This document shows, piece by piece, positions 51,468-60,001 of a DNA stretch of 64,000 nucleotides. The DNA lies in contig NZ_JAAQPI010000008.1 of assembly GCF_011683955.1 (NCBI RefSeq), positions 1 to 64,000 of the forward strand, given 5' to 3'. The notes beneath the pieces were generated by a model. It was not told where the DNA came from, searched no databases, and was given only the letters and a program-made list of their open reading frames with translations. The position numbers were made by a program, and so were the translations under genes. Within the stretch, counting starts at the first letter, position 1; every line of letters starts with the position of its first letter. This DNA is from Pseudomaricurvus alkylphenolicus. GTDB lineage: Bacteria; Pseudomonadota; Gammaproteobacteria; Pseudomonadales; Cellvibrionaceae.

Positions 51468-51659
51468 ATGCGTTTGCTACTTGCCCTGCTGTTGCCCTGG
51501 CTGCAGTTTTTTACGATTGGTCGCCCGTTTGCCGGTATTATCTGCCTGATATTACAGGTGACTTTGATCGGGTGGATCCCGGCGGCCATCTGGTCAGTTT
51601 ACGCGCTGAGTCAGTACAAGACCGATAAGAAAATCGAGGAAGCATTGGGCGACAAGTAA
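51468..51659 (+). CDS. Small YqaE/Pmp3-family membrane protein
   Basis: A 63-aa protein made of two membrane helices (~2-13 with a following turn, ~20-45) and a charged tail, QYKTDKKIEEALGDK. GIICLILQVTLIGWIPAAIW is the Pmp3 signature region (I-L-T-x-x-G-W-x-P-G/A). Members are linked to cation and membrane-stress tolerance in bacteria, plants and yeast. AGAAAGGA precedes the ATG. Confidence 0.85.
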   Translation: MRLLLALLLPWLQFFTIGRPFAGIICLILQVTLIGWIPAAIWSVYALSQYKTDKKIEEALGDK

Positions 51660-51671
51660 GCTGTCCCGAGT

Positions 51672-51693
51672 GGGGTGCCGGTCTCGGCACCCC
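51672..51693. terminator. Hairpin between convergent pmp3-like and tetR genes
   Basis: A perfect 8-bp GC-rich stem, GGGGTGCC-ggtctc-GGCACCCC, in the 52-bp gap between two convergent genes. The T-run is poor on both sides, so termination may depend partly on Rho. Confidence 0.6.
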
Positions 51694-51711
51694 TGGCATG
51701 TCTTCACCATG

Positions 51712-52416
51712 TTATCCGCACACCCGCCTGAAACCCGCGGCAATAAAGGGAATCATGCGGTCGTAGGCGGCCTGGAAATCATCTGAACGGCACAGGCCAT
51801 GGGACATTCGGTCGATACGGCCGGTGTTGGCAAAGGTGAGGGACATGGCCCCCGACATGTAGTGGTAGCACCAGTAGATGTCTTCGTCTTTTGAGCCCGG
51901 CAGTGCATGTCGCAGGGCCTCCACAAACACATCCACCAGATCATTGTAGTGCTTGCTCATCAGCAGCGGCCCCCAAACGGCCGAGTTGTTGACGTACGCC
52001 AATAGTGCGCAGTAGTTGCGCCAGCCCTCATCCTGGCTTTCCTGGGCCACCTCCAGTGGTCTGAGAAATGCCTCAATAATCTTCTCCACGGTCACCGCTT
52101 CCGGTGCCGCTTCAGATTTGGCCTGTTCCAGGGCGCTCAAGCGTTCCTGGTTGAGTATTTTGGCGCGTCGTTGGAAAACGGTGTCGAACAGCTGTTGTTT
52201 GGGGCCAAAGTAGTAGTTGATCAGGGCGACATCGACGCCGGCAGCATTGGCCAGAGTGCGTAGAGTGACTCCGTCATAGCCGTGCAGGGCAAACAGCTCT
52301 TCGGCCGCGTTCAGGATGCGCTCACCCCGTTCGGTCTTTTCGCGGTCGTCGCTGCGGGGGCGCCCGACCTTGCCGGTGGGTCTGTTTTCTGCAGTTTTGT
52401 TGTCTGAGGTCGCCAT
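51712..52416 (-). CDS. TetR-family transcriptional regulator
   Basis: A repressor-type protein of 234 aa. The N-terminal HTH (~30-75) reads ILNAAEELFALHGYDGVTLR and TLANAAGVDVALINYYFGPK. The C-terminal ligand domain is of the longer TetR type. A basic patch, KVGRPRSDDREKTERG, precedes the HTH. ATG 52416 is preferred; a TTG start at 52476 would overlap the promoter. It is divergent from the symporter gene, whose promoter carries CTTG-N9-CAAG, a likely operator, so it probably controls the symporter-hydrolase-bdhA set and itself. Confidence 0.85.
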   Translation of the reverse strand: MATSDNKTAENRPTGKVGRPRSDDREKTERGERILNAAEELFALHGYDGVTLRTLANAAGVDVALINYYFGPKQQLFDTVFQRRAKILNQERLSALEQAKSEAAPEAVTVEKIIEAFLRPLEVAQESQDEGWRNYCALLAYVNNSAVWGPLLMSKHYNDLVDVFVEALRHALPGSKDEDIYWCYHYMSGAMSLTFANTGRIDRMSHGLCRSDDFQAAYDRMIPFIAAGFRRVCG

Positions 52417-52460
52417 ATTGTCGGAGTCGGGCAGGATTTGAGGCGCAATTTTACGCAAGG

Positions 52461-52490
52461 CTTGACAATTCAACAAGCGATGAATTTAAA
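52461..52490 (+). promoter_or_regulatory. Promoter and possible TetR operator for the symporter
   Basis: A consensus -35 TTGACA (52462-52467), an exact 17-nt spacer and TTTAAA (52485-52490) give a strong sigma70 promoter. The sequence CTTG-N9-CAAG (52461-52477) is symmetrical and covers the -35, where a repressor would block polymerase. It lies in the divergent gap of tetR and the symporter. Confidence 0.6.
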
Positions 52491-52523
52491 TAAGTGGCCA
52501 CGGAGATCGAGAGTGACCAAATC

Positions 52524-53993
52524 ATGTCTGCTGAATTGTTCAAGTATCTGGTGGTGGGTTTTTATGTCGGCCTGACCTTGTGGCTGTCCTGGATTGGGAT
52601 GCGCAAGACCCAGGACATCAAGGGTTTCTCAATTGGCAACAAGGATATGAGCGCCTGGGTGATCGGGGTGACGATGGCCGCGTCGATTTCGTCGACGGCC
52701 ACCTTTGTGATCAATCCGGGCTTTGTCTATGTCCACGGCGTCTCGGCGTTTGTTCACTACGCCATTGCCGGCACCGCGGGCATCATGACGGCATTTCTGC
52801 TGCTGACCCGTCGCTTTCGCCAGCTGGGCGATGAAAGTGGCGCCATTACCATCCCCGACTGGATATATCAGCGCTATCGCAGTCGTTCACTGAGTGTGTT
52901 TTTTGCGGTGATCAATCTGCTGTCAGTTGCCTTCGTGGTACTGATTCTGGTGGGTTGCAGTCTGTTGCTCAGCGAGCTGTTTCCAATCTCGCAGACGCTG
53001 TCGCTGACTCTGATTCTCCTGTTCGTGTTTTCCTATGTGCTGATGGGCGGCAGTTATGCTCATGCCTATACCAATACCTTTCAGGGGATAATGATGATTG
53101 GTGTGTCCCTGTTTGTGTTTGTACAGGGATATCATCACTTTCAGGGGGATATAGGCGCCTCCTTGTCAGGCATTGGCGAGCAATACGCTAGTGTGTTTAA
53201 CGCCGACAGCAATCTCTATCATGATTTTTTCTCGGTATTTCTTAGCGGCTTTGTGATTACCTTTGCGCTGATGATGCAGCCTCATATTCTGACCAAAATG
53301 CTGTATCTGAAAAACGACCGTGATGTGAATCGTTTTCTGGTGACCACCTTCCTGGCCGGTGCCTGCTTTATGTTGATGCTTGCGGTGGGATTCTACGCGC
53401 GACTGAAGGGGTTGGAGATTGAACGTCAGGACGGCGTGGTAGTGAGTTACATCGCTTCGGAATTCGCCGCTTTTGACTGGGGACCTTACGCCTTGGTGTT
53501 TATTTCCATCACGTTGTTGGCAGCGGGCATGAGTACCCTGGACGGTATTTTGGTGTCGCTGTCGGCCATGGTGGTTAAGGATCTGTATTTGCCATTCAGT
53601 GGCAAAGAAGGCTTCGAGCAGGGCAGTGGTTTGATGCTGTCGAGAGTGGTGCTGGTGCTGGTGGGGCTTCTGGCTTACCTCGTGGCCCTGGATCCGCCCA
53701 AGTTGGTTGGCCTGTTTGCACAGAAAGGCGTATATGGTTTGGCGGCGGCCTCTCTGGTGCCGATTGTGCTTGGCACATTGTTGCCTCGCCAGCCTCCCAT
53801 CCTTGTGGCCTGGGGGTCGGCGGCCACGGGTCTGGTGACACACTTGCTGGGAATTCTGCTGTTCGGAATAGAAAACCCGGCGGTAGCTGCAACCTATGCA
53901 ATTTTTGCCTCGGCACTGGTGGCTGCAGCGTTGATGTTGTTCGGCTCCCCGACACCGACTGAAAGCGACCAGGCCTGCGCGCGGCTGGAATGA
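52524..53993 (+). CDS. Sodium:solute symporter (SSS family)
   Basis: A 13-helix Na+-driven importer of 489 aa. The LeuT-fold core is readable: KGFSIGNKDMSAWVIGVTMA (TM2 entry), ASISSTATFVINPGF (unwound TM1-like) and YVLMGGSYAHAYTNTFQGIM (family TM6-like GGxxA..TD.xQ). The first helix is at ~7-27. The likely substrate is a monocarboxylate such as acetate, acetoacetate or 3-hydroxybutyrate, judging from bdhA downstream. ATG 52524 is chosen; a GTG ten codons earlier is open. Three partial 26-bp repeats separate it from the hydrolase. Confidence 0.85.
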   Translation: MSAELFKYLVVGFYVGLTLWLSWIGMRKTQDIKGFSIGNKDMSAWVIGVTMAASISSTATFVINPGFVYVHGVSAFVHYAIAGTAGIMTAFLLLTRRFRQLGDESGAITIPDWIYQRYRSRSLSVFFAVINLLSVAFVVLILVGCSLLLSELFPISQTLSLTLILLFVFSYVLMGGSYAHAYTNTFQGIMMIGVSLFVFVQGYHHFQGDIGASLSGIGEQYASVFNADSNLYHDFFSVFLSGFVITFALMMQPHILTKMLYLKNDRDVNRFLVTTFLAGACFMLMLAVGFYARLKGLEIERQDGVVVSYIASEFAAFDWGPYALVFISITLLAAGMSTLDGILVSLSAMVVKDLYLPFSGKEGFEQGSGLMLSRVVLVLVGLLAYLVALDPPKLVGLFAQKGVYGLAAASLVPIVLGTLLPRQPPILVAWGSAATGLVTHLLGILLFGIENPAVAATYAIFASALVAAALMLFGSPTPTESDQACARLE

Positions 53994-54065
53994 GCCCTCA
54001 GCGAAAGCTTGATTTAACAGCCCTCAGCGAAAGTTTGATTTAACAGCCCTCAGCGCAGGCTTAAA
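53994..54065. repeat. 26-bp tandem repeat between symporter and hydrolase
   Basis: GCCCTCAGCGAAAGCTTGAT plus TTAACA occurs at 53994-54019 and again at 54020-54045 with one change; a partial third copy runs to ~54065. The first copy starts directly after the symporter stop codon. It lies in an otherwise short 85-bp intercistronic gap. Confidence 0.9.
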
Positions 54066-54078
54066 TGGAGAGCAGTGA

Positions 54079-54966
54079 ATGCCAGATTATTCAGATATTT
54101 TCTACGAGGTGCAGGACGGTCTGAAGCTCTACGCCCGGGATTATCCTTGTCGCGAAACGTCTTCCGCCCCGCCCGTTTTGTGCATGCACGGACTGACGCG
54201 CAACAGTGCGGATTTTGAGGATCTCTGCCCCCGGCTCAGTCACCTCTACAGAGTGATTGCGGTCGATCAGCGCGGGCGCGGACGCTCGCAGTGGGACCAA
54301 GACAGTCGTCGCTACCAACTCCACACCTATGTGCAAGATATGTGGCAGTTATTGGATCAACTCGACATCGATAAAGTGGCGATTATCGGCACCTCCATGG
54401 GCGGACTGATTGGCATGCTGATGGCCGCGCAAAAACCGGAACGTATTGCTGGGTTGGTGATCAATGATGTGGGCCCTGAAGTGGACCCGGCCGGTCTCGC
54501 CAGAATCCTGAGTTATGTCGGTAAAACGCAGCCCCCCAGAAGCTGGGAGCAGGCGATTGCCTTAACGCGCGAACTTAACCAGGTTTGTTTTCCAGGTTAC
54601 ACCGATGCGCAGTGGCGGACGATGGCCGGGCGTTTGTATCGCCAGGATGCTGATGGTATTCCGGTAGCCGCCTACGATCCTGCCATCGCCACTCCTTTTG
54701 ATGCACCGGAAGAAACGCCCCTGCCGCCGGATTTATGGCCCTTGTTTGCGAGTCTGAGTGGGACTCCGGTATTGGCCGTGCGCGGTGCACTGTCCGATCT
54801 TTTGTCCGTTGTCTGCCTTGAGCGTATGCAACGGGAATTACCGTCAATGCGCGCCGTTGAGGTCCCCGGCGTGGGTCATGCGCCCATGCTGGATGAGCCC
54901 GAAGCGTTGTGTGCCATTAACGATTTTTTGCTTTTGATCCAGGAAGAGACTCAAATCCATGAATGA
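54079..54966 (+). CDS. Alpha/beta-fold hydrolase
   Basis: A 295-aa hydrolase. The nucleophile elbow is GTSMGG (Ser), with Asp in GALSDLLS and His in GVGHAPML; the oxyanion HG is in LCMHGLTRNSADF. There is no signal peptide. Lying between a symporter and bdhA, it could cleave short 3-hydroxybutyrate oligomers or a related ester after uptake; this is inference. GGAGAG precedes the ATG. It overlaps bdhA by 8 nt. Confidence 0.85.
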   Translation: MPDYSDIFYEVQDGLKLYARDYPCRETSSAPPVLCMHGLTRNSADFEDLCPRLSHLYRVIAVDQRGRGRSQWDQDSRRYQLHTYVQDMWQLLDQLDIDKVAIIGTSMGGLIGMLMAAQKPERIAGLVINDVGPEVDPAGLARILSYVGKTQPPRSWEQAIALTRELNQVCFPGYTDAQWRTMAGRLYRQDADGIPVAAYDPAIATPFDAPEETPLPPDLWPLFASLSGTPVLAVRGALSDLLSVVCLERMQRELPSMRAVEVPGVGHAPMLDEPEALCAINDFLLLIQEETQIHE

Positions 54967-55750
54967 ATTGTTACGTTCGAAAGTGGCTCTGGTAACGGGT
55001 TCGACCAGTGGCATCGGTCTGGGGGTGGCTGAGTCGCTTGCCGCTCAAGGTTGTCATTTGCTGTTAAACGGCTTTGGTGATGAGGAGGAGATCCTTACGT
55101 TGCAAAAGCGACTGTCCGAACAGTACGGTGTGGAGGTGTGTTATCACCCCGCAGATGTATCGAAGCACGAACAGGTGCTGAGCATGGTGCAGTATGCAGA
55201 GGAAACCCTCGGCACTGTGGATATTCTTGTCAATAATGCAGGTGTTCAACACGTCAGTCCGGTTGAGGATTTTGCACTTGAGCAGTGGGATCGGTTGCTG
55301 AGCATCAATCTCAGTGGCGTATTCTATGGTATTCAGGCCGTGTTGCCGGGAATGAAAACGAGGGGCTGGGGACGTATTGTCAATATTGCCTCGATTCATG
55401 GGCTGGTAGCATCGCCCTACAAGTCCGCCTATGTTGCTGCCAAGCACGGCGTACTAGGGCTTACAAAAACCGTCGCACTGGAGTGTGCCCGCGATGGGGT
55501 CACCTGCAACGCGATCTGCCCCGGTTATGTGTTAACGCCGCTGGTGGAAAATCAGATTGCCGATACGGCGCGCGCACGTGGCATCACCGAACAGCAGGTG
55601 ATGGAAGATGTCTTGCTCGGGACTCAACCGACCAAGCGTTTTACCGATATCGCTGACCTGGGAGCCATGGCAGTGTTTCTGTGCGGGCCGAACAGCGGCA
55701 ACATTACCGGTAGCGTACAGGTGCTGGATGGTGGTTATACGGCTGCTTGA
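54959..55750 (+). CDS. bdhA: 3-hydroxybutyrate dehydrogenase
   Basis: An SDR enzyme of 263 aa that oxidises D-3-hydroxybutyrate to acetoacetate with NAD+. The cofactor loop is VTGSTSGIGLGVA, then NNAGVQHV, the catalytic Ser in IASIHGLVASP and the YVAAKHG Tyr-Lys. The PxKR tail (LGTQPTKRFTDIADLG) and the Leu/Gln-rich substrate loop match bdhA rather than acetoacetyl-CoA reductase. It is translationally coupled to the hydrolase. Confidence 0.88.
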   Translation: MNELLRSKVALVTGSTSGIGLGVAESLAAQGCHLLLNGFGDEEEILTLQKRLSEQYGVEVCYHPADVSKHEQVLSMVQYAEETLGTVDILVNNAGVQHVSPVEDFALEQWDRLLSINLSGVFYGIQAVLPGMKTRGWGRIVNIASIHGLVASPYKSAYVAAKHGVLGLTKTVALECARDGVTCNAICPGYVLTPLVENQIADTARARGITEQQVMEDVLLGTQPTKRFTDIADLGAMAVFLCGPNSGNITGSVQVLDGGYTAA

Positions 55751-55765
55751 CCGGCATTCTACGTC

Positions 55766-58700
55766 TCAGAAATCGTGTTGGATGTTAAGGCTGACGGTAC
55801 GCCCAAAGGGTGTATGCAGCGAACTCTCATAGCGCAGATCATCTTTGACATCCGGCGGAGCGGTGTTGGTGAGGTTGTTAATTGAGAGGCTCAGCTGTGA
55901 ATTGCTATCGCTCCATTGATAGCGATAGAACAGATCCCAAGTGCGAAAGCTGCCCACAGTCTCCCTGGGCAGTGTATCGAGATTGAGTACCACCAGACCT
56001 TCATCGCGGTATGAATCCACGTAGTTCCAGCGCAGTTGCAATTGCTGTTGTTCCCATTCCAGTGACAGCCAGGTGGAGCCCTTCCAGCGTGGCAGTGGCT
56101 GTAAAAATGTGCCGGTATTAGAGCGGCCAGCAGCATCAAACCCTGCCCTTAACTCGCTGTCGTCCACTTTAAAGCGGTTTGTAAAACTGGCATCAACACC
56201 AAGCGTGGCATGTACCGGGCCGAAGCCACGGCTGGCCTTAAGTGCCAGGTCCGTTCCCTGCAGGGAAAGATCGGGACCATTGATATAGTGAGTGATGACG
56301 TGGGAAACCCGCTGTGCGCTGTCAAAAATAACCTGATTGGCGAAGCGGGAATCAGGATTGGCGACTACCTCATTCACAATGTCGTTGGCGCTTTGCTGGA
56401 TGATGGGATCATGCAACTGCATGGTCCACAGATCCAGCGAAGCTCTCGCCGACCATCGATCACTCAGTTGGTCCAGCTCGTACAGCAGCCCCAGGTTAAA
56501 GCTGTTAGCGGTTTCCGCTTCCAGGTCCGGGTTGCCAATACGATAAATGGCCTTGAACACACCGGCATCGCCGATAAACTCCTGGCTGGTGGTATTTTGC
56601 CCGGTCTGATTTAAGGACGGCGCCCTGAAAGAGCTGCTGCCCGAAAGCCGCAGGCTCCAATGGTCGTTCAAGCGCCACAGCATGGCGATTTTGGGATCAA
56701 AGTTATGTCCAACGGATCGGTGGTAGTTTTCAAATCGCAATGCAGCCTGCACTTCCAGATTTTCAGTCAGAGGCAGCAATAATTCACCGAACAATGCCAA
56801 TGTGCTCTGTTGCAAGTTGTCATTTTCGCCACCGGCAAAAAAGATCAGAGCATTTTTCGGCGCCTCCCCGGTATTCAGTTCGATACCATCGAGGCGCGAC
56901 AAGCGGTTAAAGTGAATGTTCAGCTGTTCGTGGCGCAATTGTGCGCCGACGGCATAGTCGATTTCGAGATTCGACCAGGTTAGCTGGCTGGTCCATAGAG
57001 CGTCGAGGGTTGCCAGTCGCATGGTGTTGGTCTGCCTCGATTTGCCCTCCAGCCACGCCATTAATTCAGCGCTGTTGGCAAGTTCAGGTACAAAGCCGCT
57101 GGTGCCGGGATGGCTGTTGGAAAATGGATTGAAGTACTGACAGCCGTTGCCCCCTGGAGTATCTCCGCTGCAATTTGGGCCGCCCAATCCTATCAGCGAC
57201 GCCTGCCAGCGCGCTTTCAGCGTATCGGGGATAATGACCTGCGCCCGATTTACCGCGTAAAGTAAGGATAGATCCAGCGCGCCATGGTCGCGCCACAGTT
57301 GCATGCCCGCCAGCAATCGGGCCGTGCGATAGTCCAGTGATTCCCGCCGTGCCCTGGCCTCTGGCCCGCCGACGGCGCGACCAACGTATAGCGCCCCGCC
57401 GCCGAAATCAGCGGCTGCACCGGACAGGGTTTGTGCATCCGGATGTGCCTCTCGAAATTGTTCCAGGGCCGGATGCGTGGGAGGCACATAAAAAGTGCCA
57501 TCCGCTTCCTGCAAAGGAGCGTAGGAAGCCGACGTTTTCCATTGTGGCACGCTGGAGCGGCTCAGTAGCAGCTCACCATACAATTTCCGGTGTTCATCGA
57601 GCTGCCAGTCGGCACTCGTAAACCAGCGCAGGTGCTGCTCTTTTTCCACCAGGTTATCGAACCTGATGTAGTTGTAGCCACAGCGATTTTCACTCAGGGG
57701 AGTGCCCAGGCTTTCGGAGCATCCGGGATCGGCAACACGGTTTGCGGTTTGTGCGATCGATGCCAGTTCGCTCTCGGTGATCCCGTCCGCGGCGACTGCG
57801 GCGCTGATCGGAAGGAAATAACCTGGATTACCCACAGAGGACAACCCAAACACCACCCGATCACTGTCTGGTAAATCCACCCGTGGATTGGTGATTTCCA
57901 GCCGATCCGTGGTCGCCAGTTCATTGCGCTGCAAATATTCCAGGCTGCTCAGAATTTCCAGCTTCTCCCCGGCTGAACCCCAGCTGGCCGCCAGGTTCCA
58001 GTCTCCCTCGGATTCGTCCACGTGTTTGAAATGGCCGTCAAAGCGCCAGCCGTTTTCCGGGGTTCGGGTAATAAAGTTGACGACCCCGGCAACGGCGTCG
58101 GAGCCATAGGTGGCTGCGGCGCCGTCTTTGAGCAGTTCAATACGGTCCAGGGCTTGCCAGGGCAATGAGTTCAGATCGACATAGCTCTGGCCATCGTTGT
58201 GGGGTAGCGCACTGCTGACACTGCGGCGGCCATTCAGTAGCACCAGCGTGCGGCTGACGCCCAGTCCCCGCAGATTGATATTGCTGGTGCCTGCGGCAAA
58301 GTTATTGTCAAATTGGTTGGTTTGATTTTCTGTCCCGGACACTGAAGGCAAATAGGCAACCAGGTCCGCGGCGCTGACGGAGCCGTAACTCTCAAAGCGG
58401 GGGGCATTGATTACCGCAATATTGCTGGCACTGGGAAACCTCTGTCCCTGGGTCCAGGAGCCGGTAACCACCACTTCTTCCAGCACCGGTGGGGGCGCAT
58501 CGCTGACGACGGTATGGTCGCCGTTGCTGGGGTGAATAAGGAAGTAGCCCTCTTTGGCGCTGGCCGCGAGGCCTGTGCCCGACAGCAGCCGGTCCAGGAC
58601 CTGGGCGCTGTTGAGGTAGCCGCGCACCGCATTGGTGGGTATGCGTTTGTCGACCCCATCGGCGATCACCACCCCGGTTCCGGTCTGGCTGACAAAATCG

Positions 58701-58864
58701 ATCAGTGCTTGCTGCAAGGGGCGAGAAGGCAGGCGTACCGAGCGACGCTGCTGTACATCCAGAGTGGATCGGGCGGCGAGATCGATATTGGGGGTGTCTG
58801 CGCCGGTCGATCCCAGAGGGGCCAGTACCAGCAGCAGCGCGCTGAGGGTCTTGCGATTGAGCAT
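55766..58864 (-). CDS. TonB-dependent receptor with STN signalling domain
   Basis: An outer-membrane beta-barrel receptor of 1032 aa. Signal peptide to ~STGA. Then the STN domain (~45-115, LQQALIDFVSQTGTGVVIAD), which passes ligand status to FecR. The plug domain (~130-250) has EEVVVTGSWTQGQRFPSAS, SNINLRGLGVSRTLVLLNGR and YGSDAVAGVVNFITR; barrel strands follow, and it ends in LNIQHDF, the C-terminal aromatic signature. The NRGLG-RTLVLLNGRR style is common in carbohydrate and peptide receptors of scavenging gammaproteobacteria. The ligand is unknown. It is third in fecI-fecR-receptor order. Confidence 0.93.
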   Translation of the reverse strand: MLNRKTLSALLLVLAPLGSTGADTPNIDLAARSTLDVQQRRSVRLPSRPLQQALIDFVSQTGTGVVIADGVDKRIPTNAVRGYLNSAQVLDRLLSGTGLAASAKEGYFLIHPSNGDHTVVSDAPPPVLEEVVVTGSWTQGQRFPSASNIAVINAPRFESYGSVSAADLVAYLPSVSGTENQTNQFDNNFAAGTSNINLRGLGVSRTLVLLNGRRSVSSALPHNDGQSYVDLNSLPWQALDRIELLKDGAAATYGSDAVAGVVNFITRTPENGWRFDGHFKHVDESEGDWNLAASWGSAGEKLEILSSLEYLQRNELATTDRLEITNPRVDLPDSDRVVFGLSSVGNPGYFLPISAAVAADGITESELASIAQTANRVADPGCSESLGTPLSENRCGYNYIRFDNLVEKEQHLRWFTSADWQLDEHRKLYGELLLSRSSVPQWKTSASYAPLQEADGTFYVPPTHPALEQFREAHPDAQTLSGAAADFGGGALYVGRAVGGPEARARRESLDYRTARLLAGMQLWRDHGALDLSLLYAVNRAQVIIPDTLKARWQASLIGLGGPNCSGDTPGGNGCQYFNPFSNSHPGTSGFVPELANSAELMAWLEGKSRQTNTMRLATLDALWTSQLTWSNLEIDYAVGAQLRHEQLNIHFNRLSRLDGIELNTGEAPKNALIFFAGGENDNLQQSTLALFGELLLPLTENLEVQAALRFENYHRSVGHNFDPKIAMLWRLNDHWSLRLSGSSSFRAPSLNQTGQNTTSQEFIGDAGVFKAIYRIGNPDLEAETANSFNLGLLYELDQLSDRWSARASLDLWTMQLHDPIIQQSANDIVNEVVANPDSRFANQVIFDSAQRVSHVITHYINGPDLSLQGTDLALKASRGFGPVHATLGVDASFTNRFKVDDSELRAGFDAAGRSNTGTFLQPLPRWKGSTWLSLEWEQQQLQLRWNYVDSYRDEGLVVLNLDTLPRETVGSFRTWDLFYRYQWSDSNSQLSLSINNLTNTAPPDVKDDLRYESSLHTPFGRTVSLNIQHDF

Positions 58865-58937
58865 CCGGCAGTCTTGCAGCTGTTATTGTTGTAGGCGCTG
58901 TGTGATACCGGCAATGGTAGCGGAATTTGCTGCAATG

Positions 58938-58962
58938 GAAAACGCCGGATTCGGCGGTTTTC
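58938..58962 (-). other. Hairpin between fecR and the receptor gene
   Basis: GAAAACGCCG and CGGCGGTTTTC pair with one bulged G around a short loop, in the 115-bp gap downstream of fecR. On the transcribed strand it ends in GTTTTC, so it may attenuate read-through from fecIR into the receptor gene. Confidence 0.45.
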
Positions 58963-58979
58963 GGGGCGCGGCGGAGCAA

Positions 58980-59990
58980 TTACCGCCGCGTCTGGATGAT
59001 AATTTGTTGGTCCTGGTGCAGGAGCTCGATGGGCAGTACGTCTTGCAGCGACAAGAGCATTTTCTTCTGGTCATCCGCCGGGAAGATCGCCGTCACCGGC
59101 AGCCGGGCCAGACCTGAATCCGACAGCTGCAAAGGCTTGGGGCTGTGTCGATTAAAATCGGAGACCACATCGCTGAGAGGTGCGTCAATATAGAGACGCA
59201 GGCCATTGCGCCAGGCGCCGGACTGGTCTGCCTGGATGGTATGAATGGGTGCCAGGCCGGTGGTTTGACTGTCGACCACCTGTCCCGGCGTCAGTTCAAC
59301 TCTTTCCTGGCTTGTCTGGTTTTCGACGGCAACCCGGCCATGAGCAACACTGACACGAGAATGATGGTTAAATCGATTGACGTTGAAGCGGGTGCCCAAG
59401 ACGGTGACTTGGGTGTCCCCGGCACCGACCACAAACGGGCGACTCTTGTCAGGATGGACATCAAAAAAAGCTTCTCCGCGTCTCAGCTCCACCCTGCGCT
59501 TGTCAGCGCTCAGGTGTAATACTACGCTGCTGTCGCCTCCCAGGGTGATCACCGAGCCTTCAGGCAGGTAGACATCTTTGGTCTCGCCGATGGTGGTTGC
59601 GTAGATAACGGCGCTGGAGCCTGGTGCAGGGGCCTGATTAAACCAGAGGACCACTGCAAACATAAGTACACCTGCCAGGGCTGTGGGCATCCACAGGCTG
59701 TTGTTGAACGCGTCGCGGGGTTGCAGCCAGCCGAGCAATTTCTTCACCAGACCACTCCCGCGATGGGTCGAGCGCAGTCGATCGCTGTCTATCTGAGTCG
59801 CCTGTTGCCAAATGATCTCTGTTTCCCGCCAGGCTTGGCGGTTGGCTTCATCAATGGCAAGCCAGCGCTGAAACCGCTGTCGGTCAAGTGCCGTGGCGTT
59901 ATCGTCATTCAATCGAACCATCCACTGGTGAGCCTGCTCTCTTGGGCTCGGGATCATCTGGGGTTCGTATTCTTCGTTGTATTGGTTCAT
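58980..59990 (-). CDS. FecR-family anti-sigma regulator
   Basis: An inner-membrane relay of 336 aa. A cytoplasmic N-terminus (REQAHQWMVRLNDDNATALD, then RQRFQRWLAIDEANRQAWRE) holds the sigma factor; one helix lies near ~103-120; the periplasmic FecR domain (~130-235) includes YLPEGSVITLGGDSSVVLHL and a C-terminal STN-binding part. ATG 59990 is preferred; a GTG at 60002 overlaps the sigma stop and would couple them. It meets the receptor STN domain to report ligand binding. Confidence 0.85.
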   Translation of the reverse strand: MNQYNEEYEPQMIPSPREQAHQWMVRLNDDNATALDRQRFQRWLAIDEANRQAWRETEIIWQQATQIDSDRLRSTHRGSGLVKKLLGWLQPRDAFNNSLWMPTALAGVLMFAVVLWFNQAPAPGSSAVIYATTIGETKDVYLPEGSVITLGGDSSVVLHLSADKRRVELRRGEAFFDVHPDKSRPFVVGAGDTQVTVLGTRFNVNRFNHHSRVSVAHGRVAVENQTSQERVELTPGQVVDSQTTGLAPIHTIQADQSGAWRNGLRLYIDAPLSDVVSDFNRHSPKPLQLSDSGLARLPVTAIFPADDQKKMLLSLQDVLPIELLHQDQQIIIQTRR

Positions 59991-60001
59991 GGTGGCTATC
60001 A

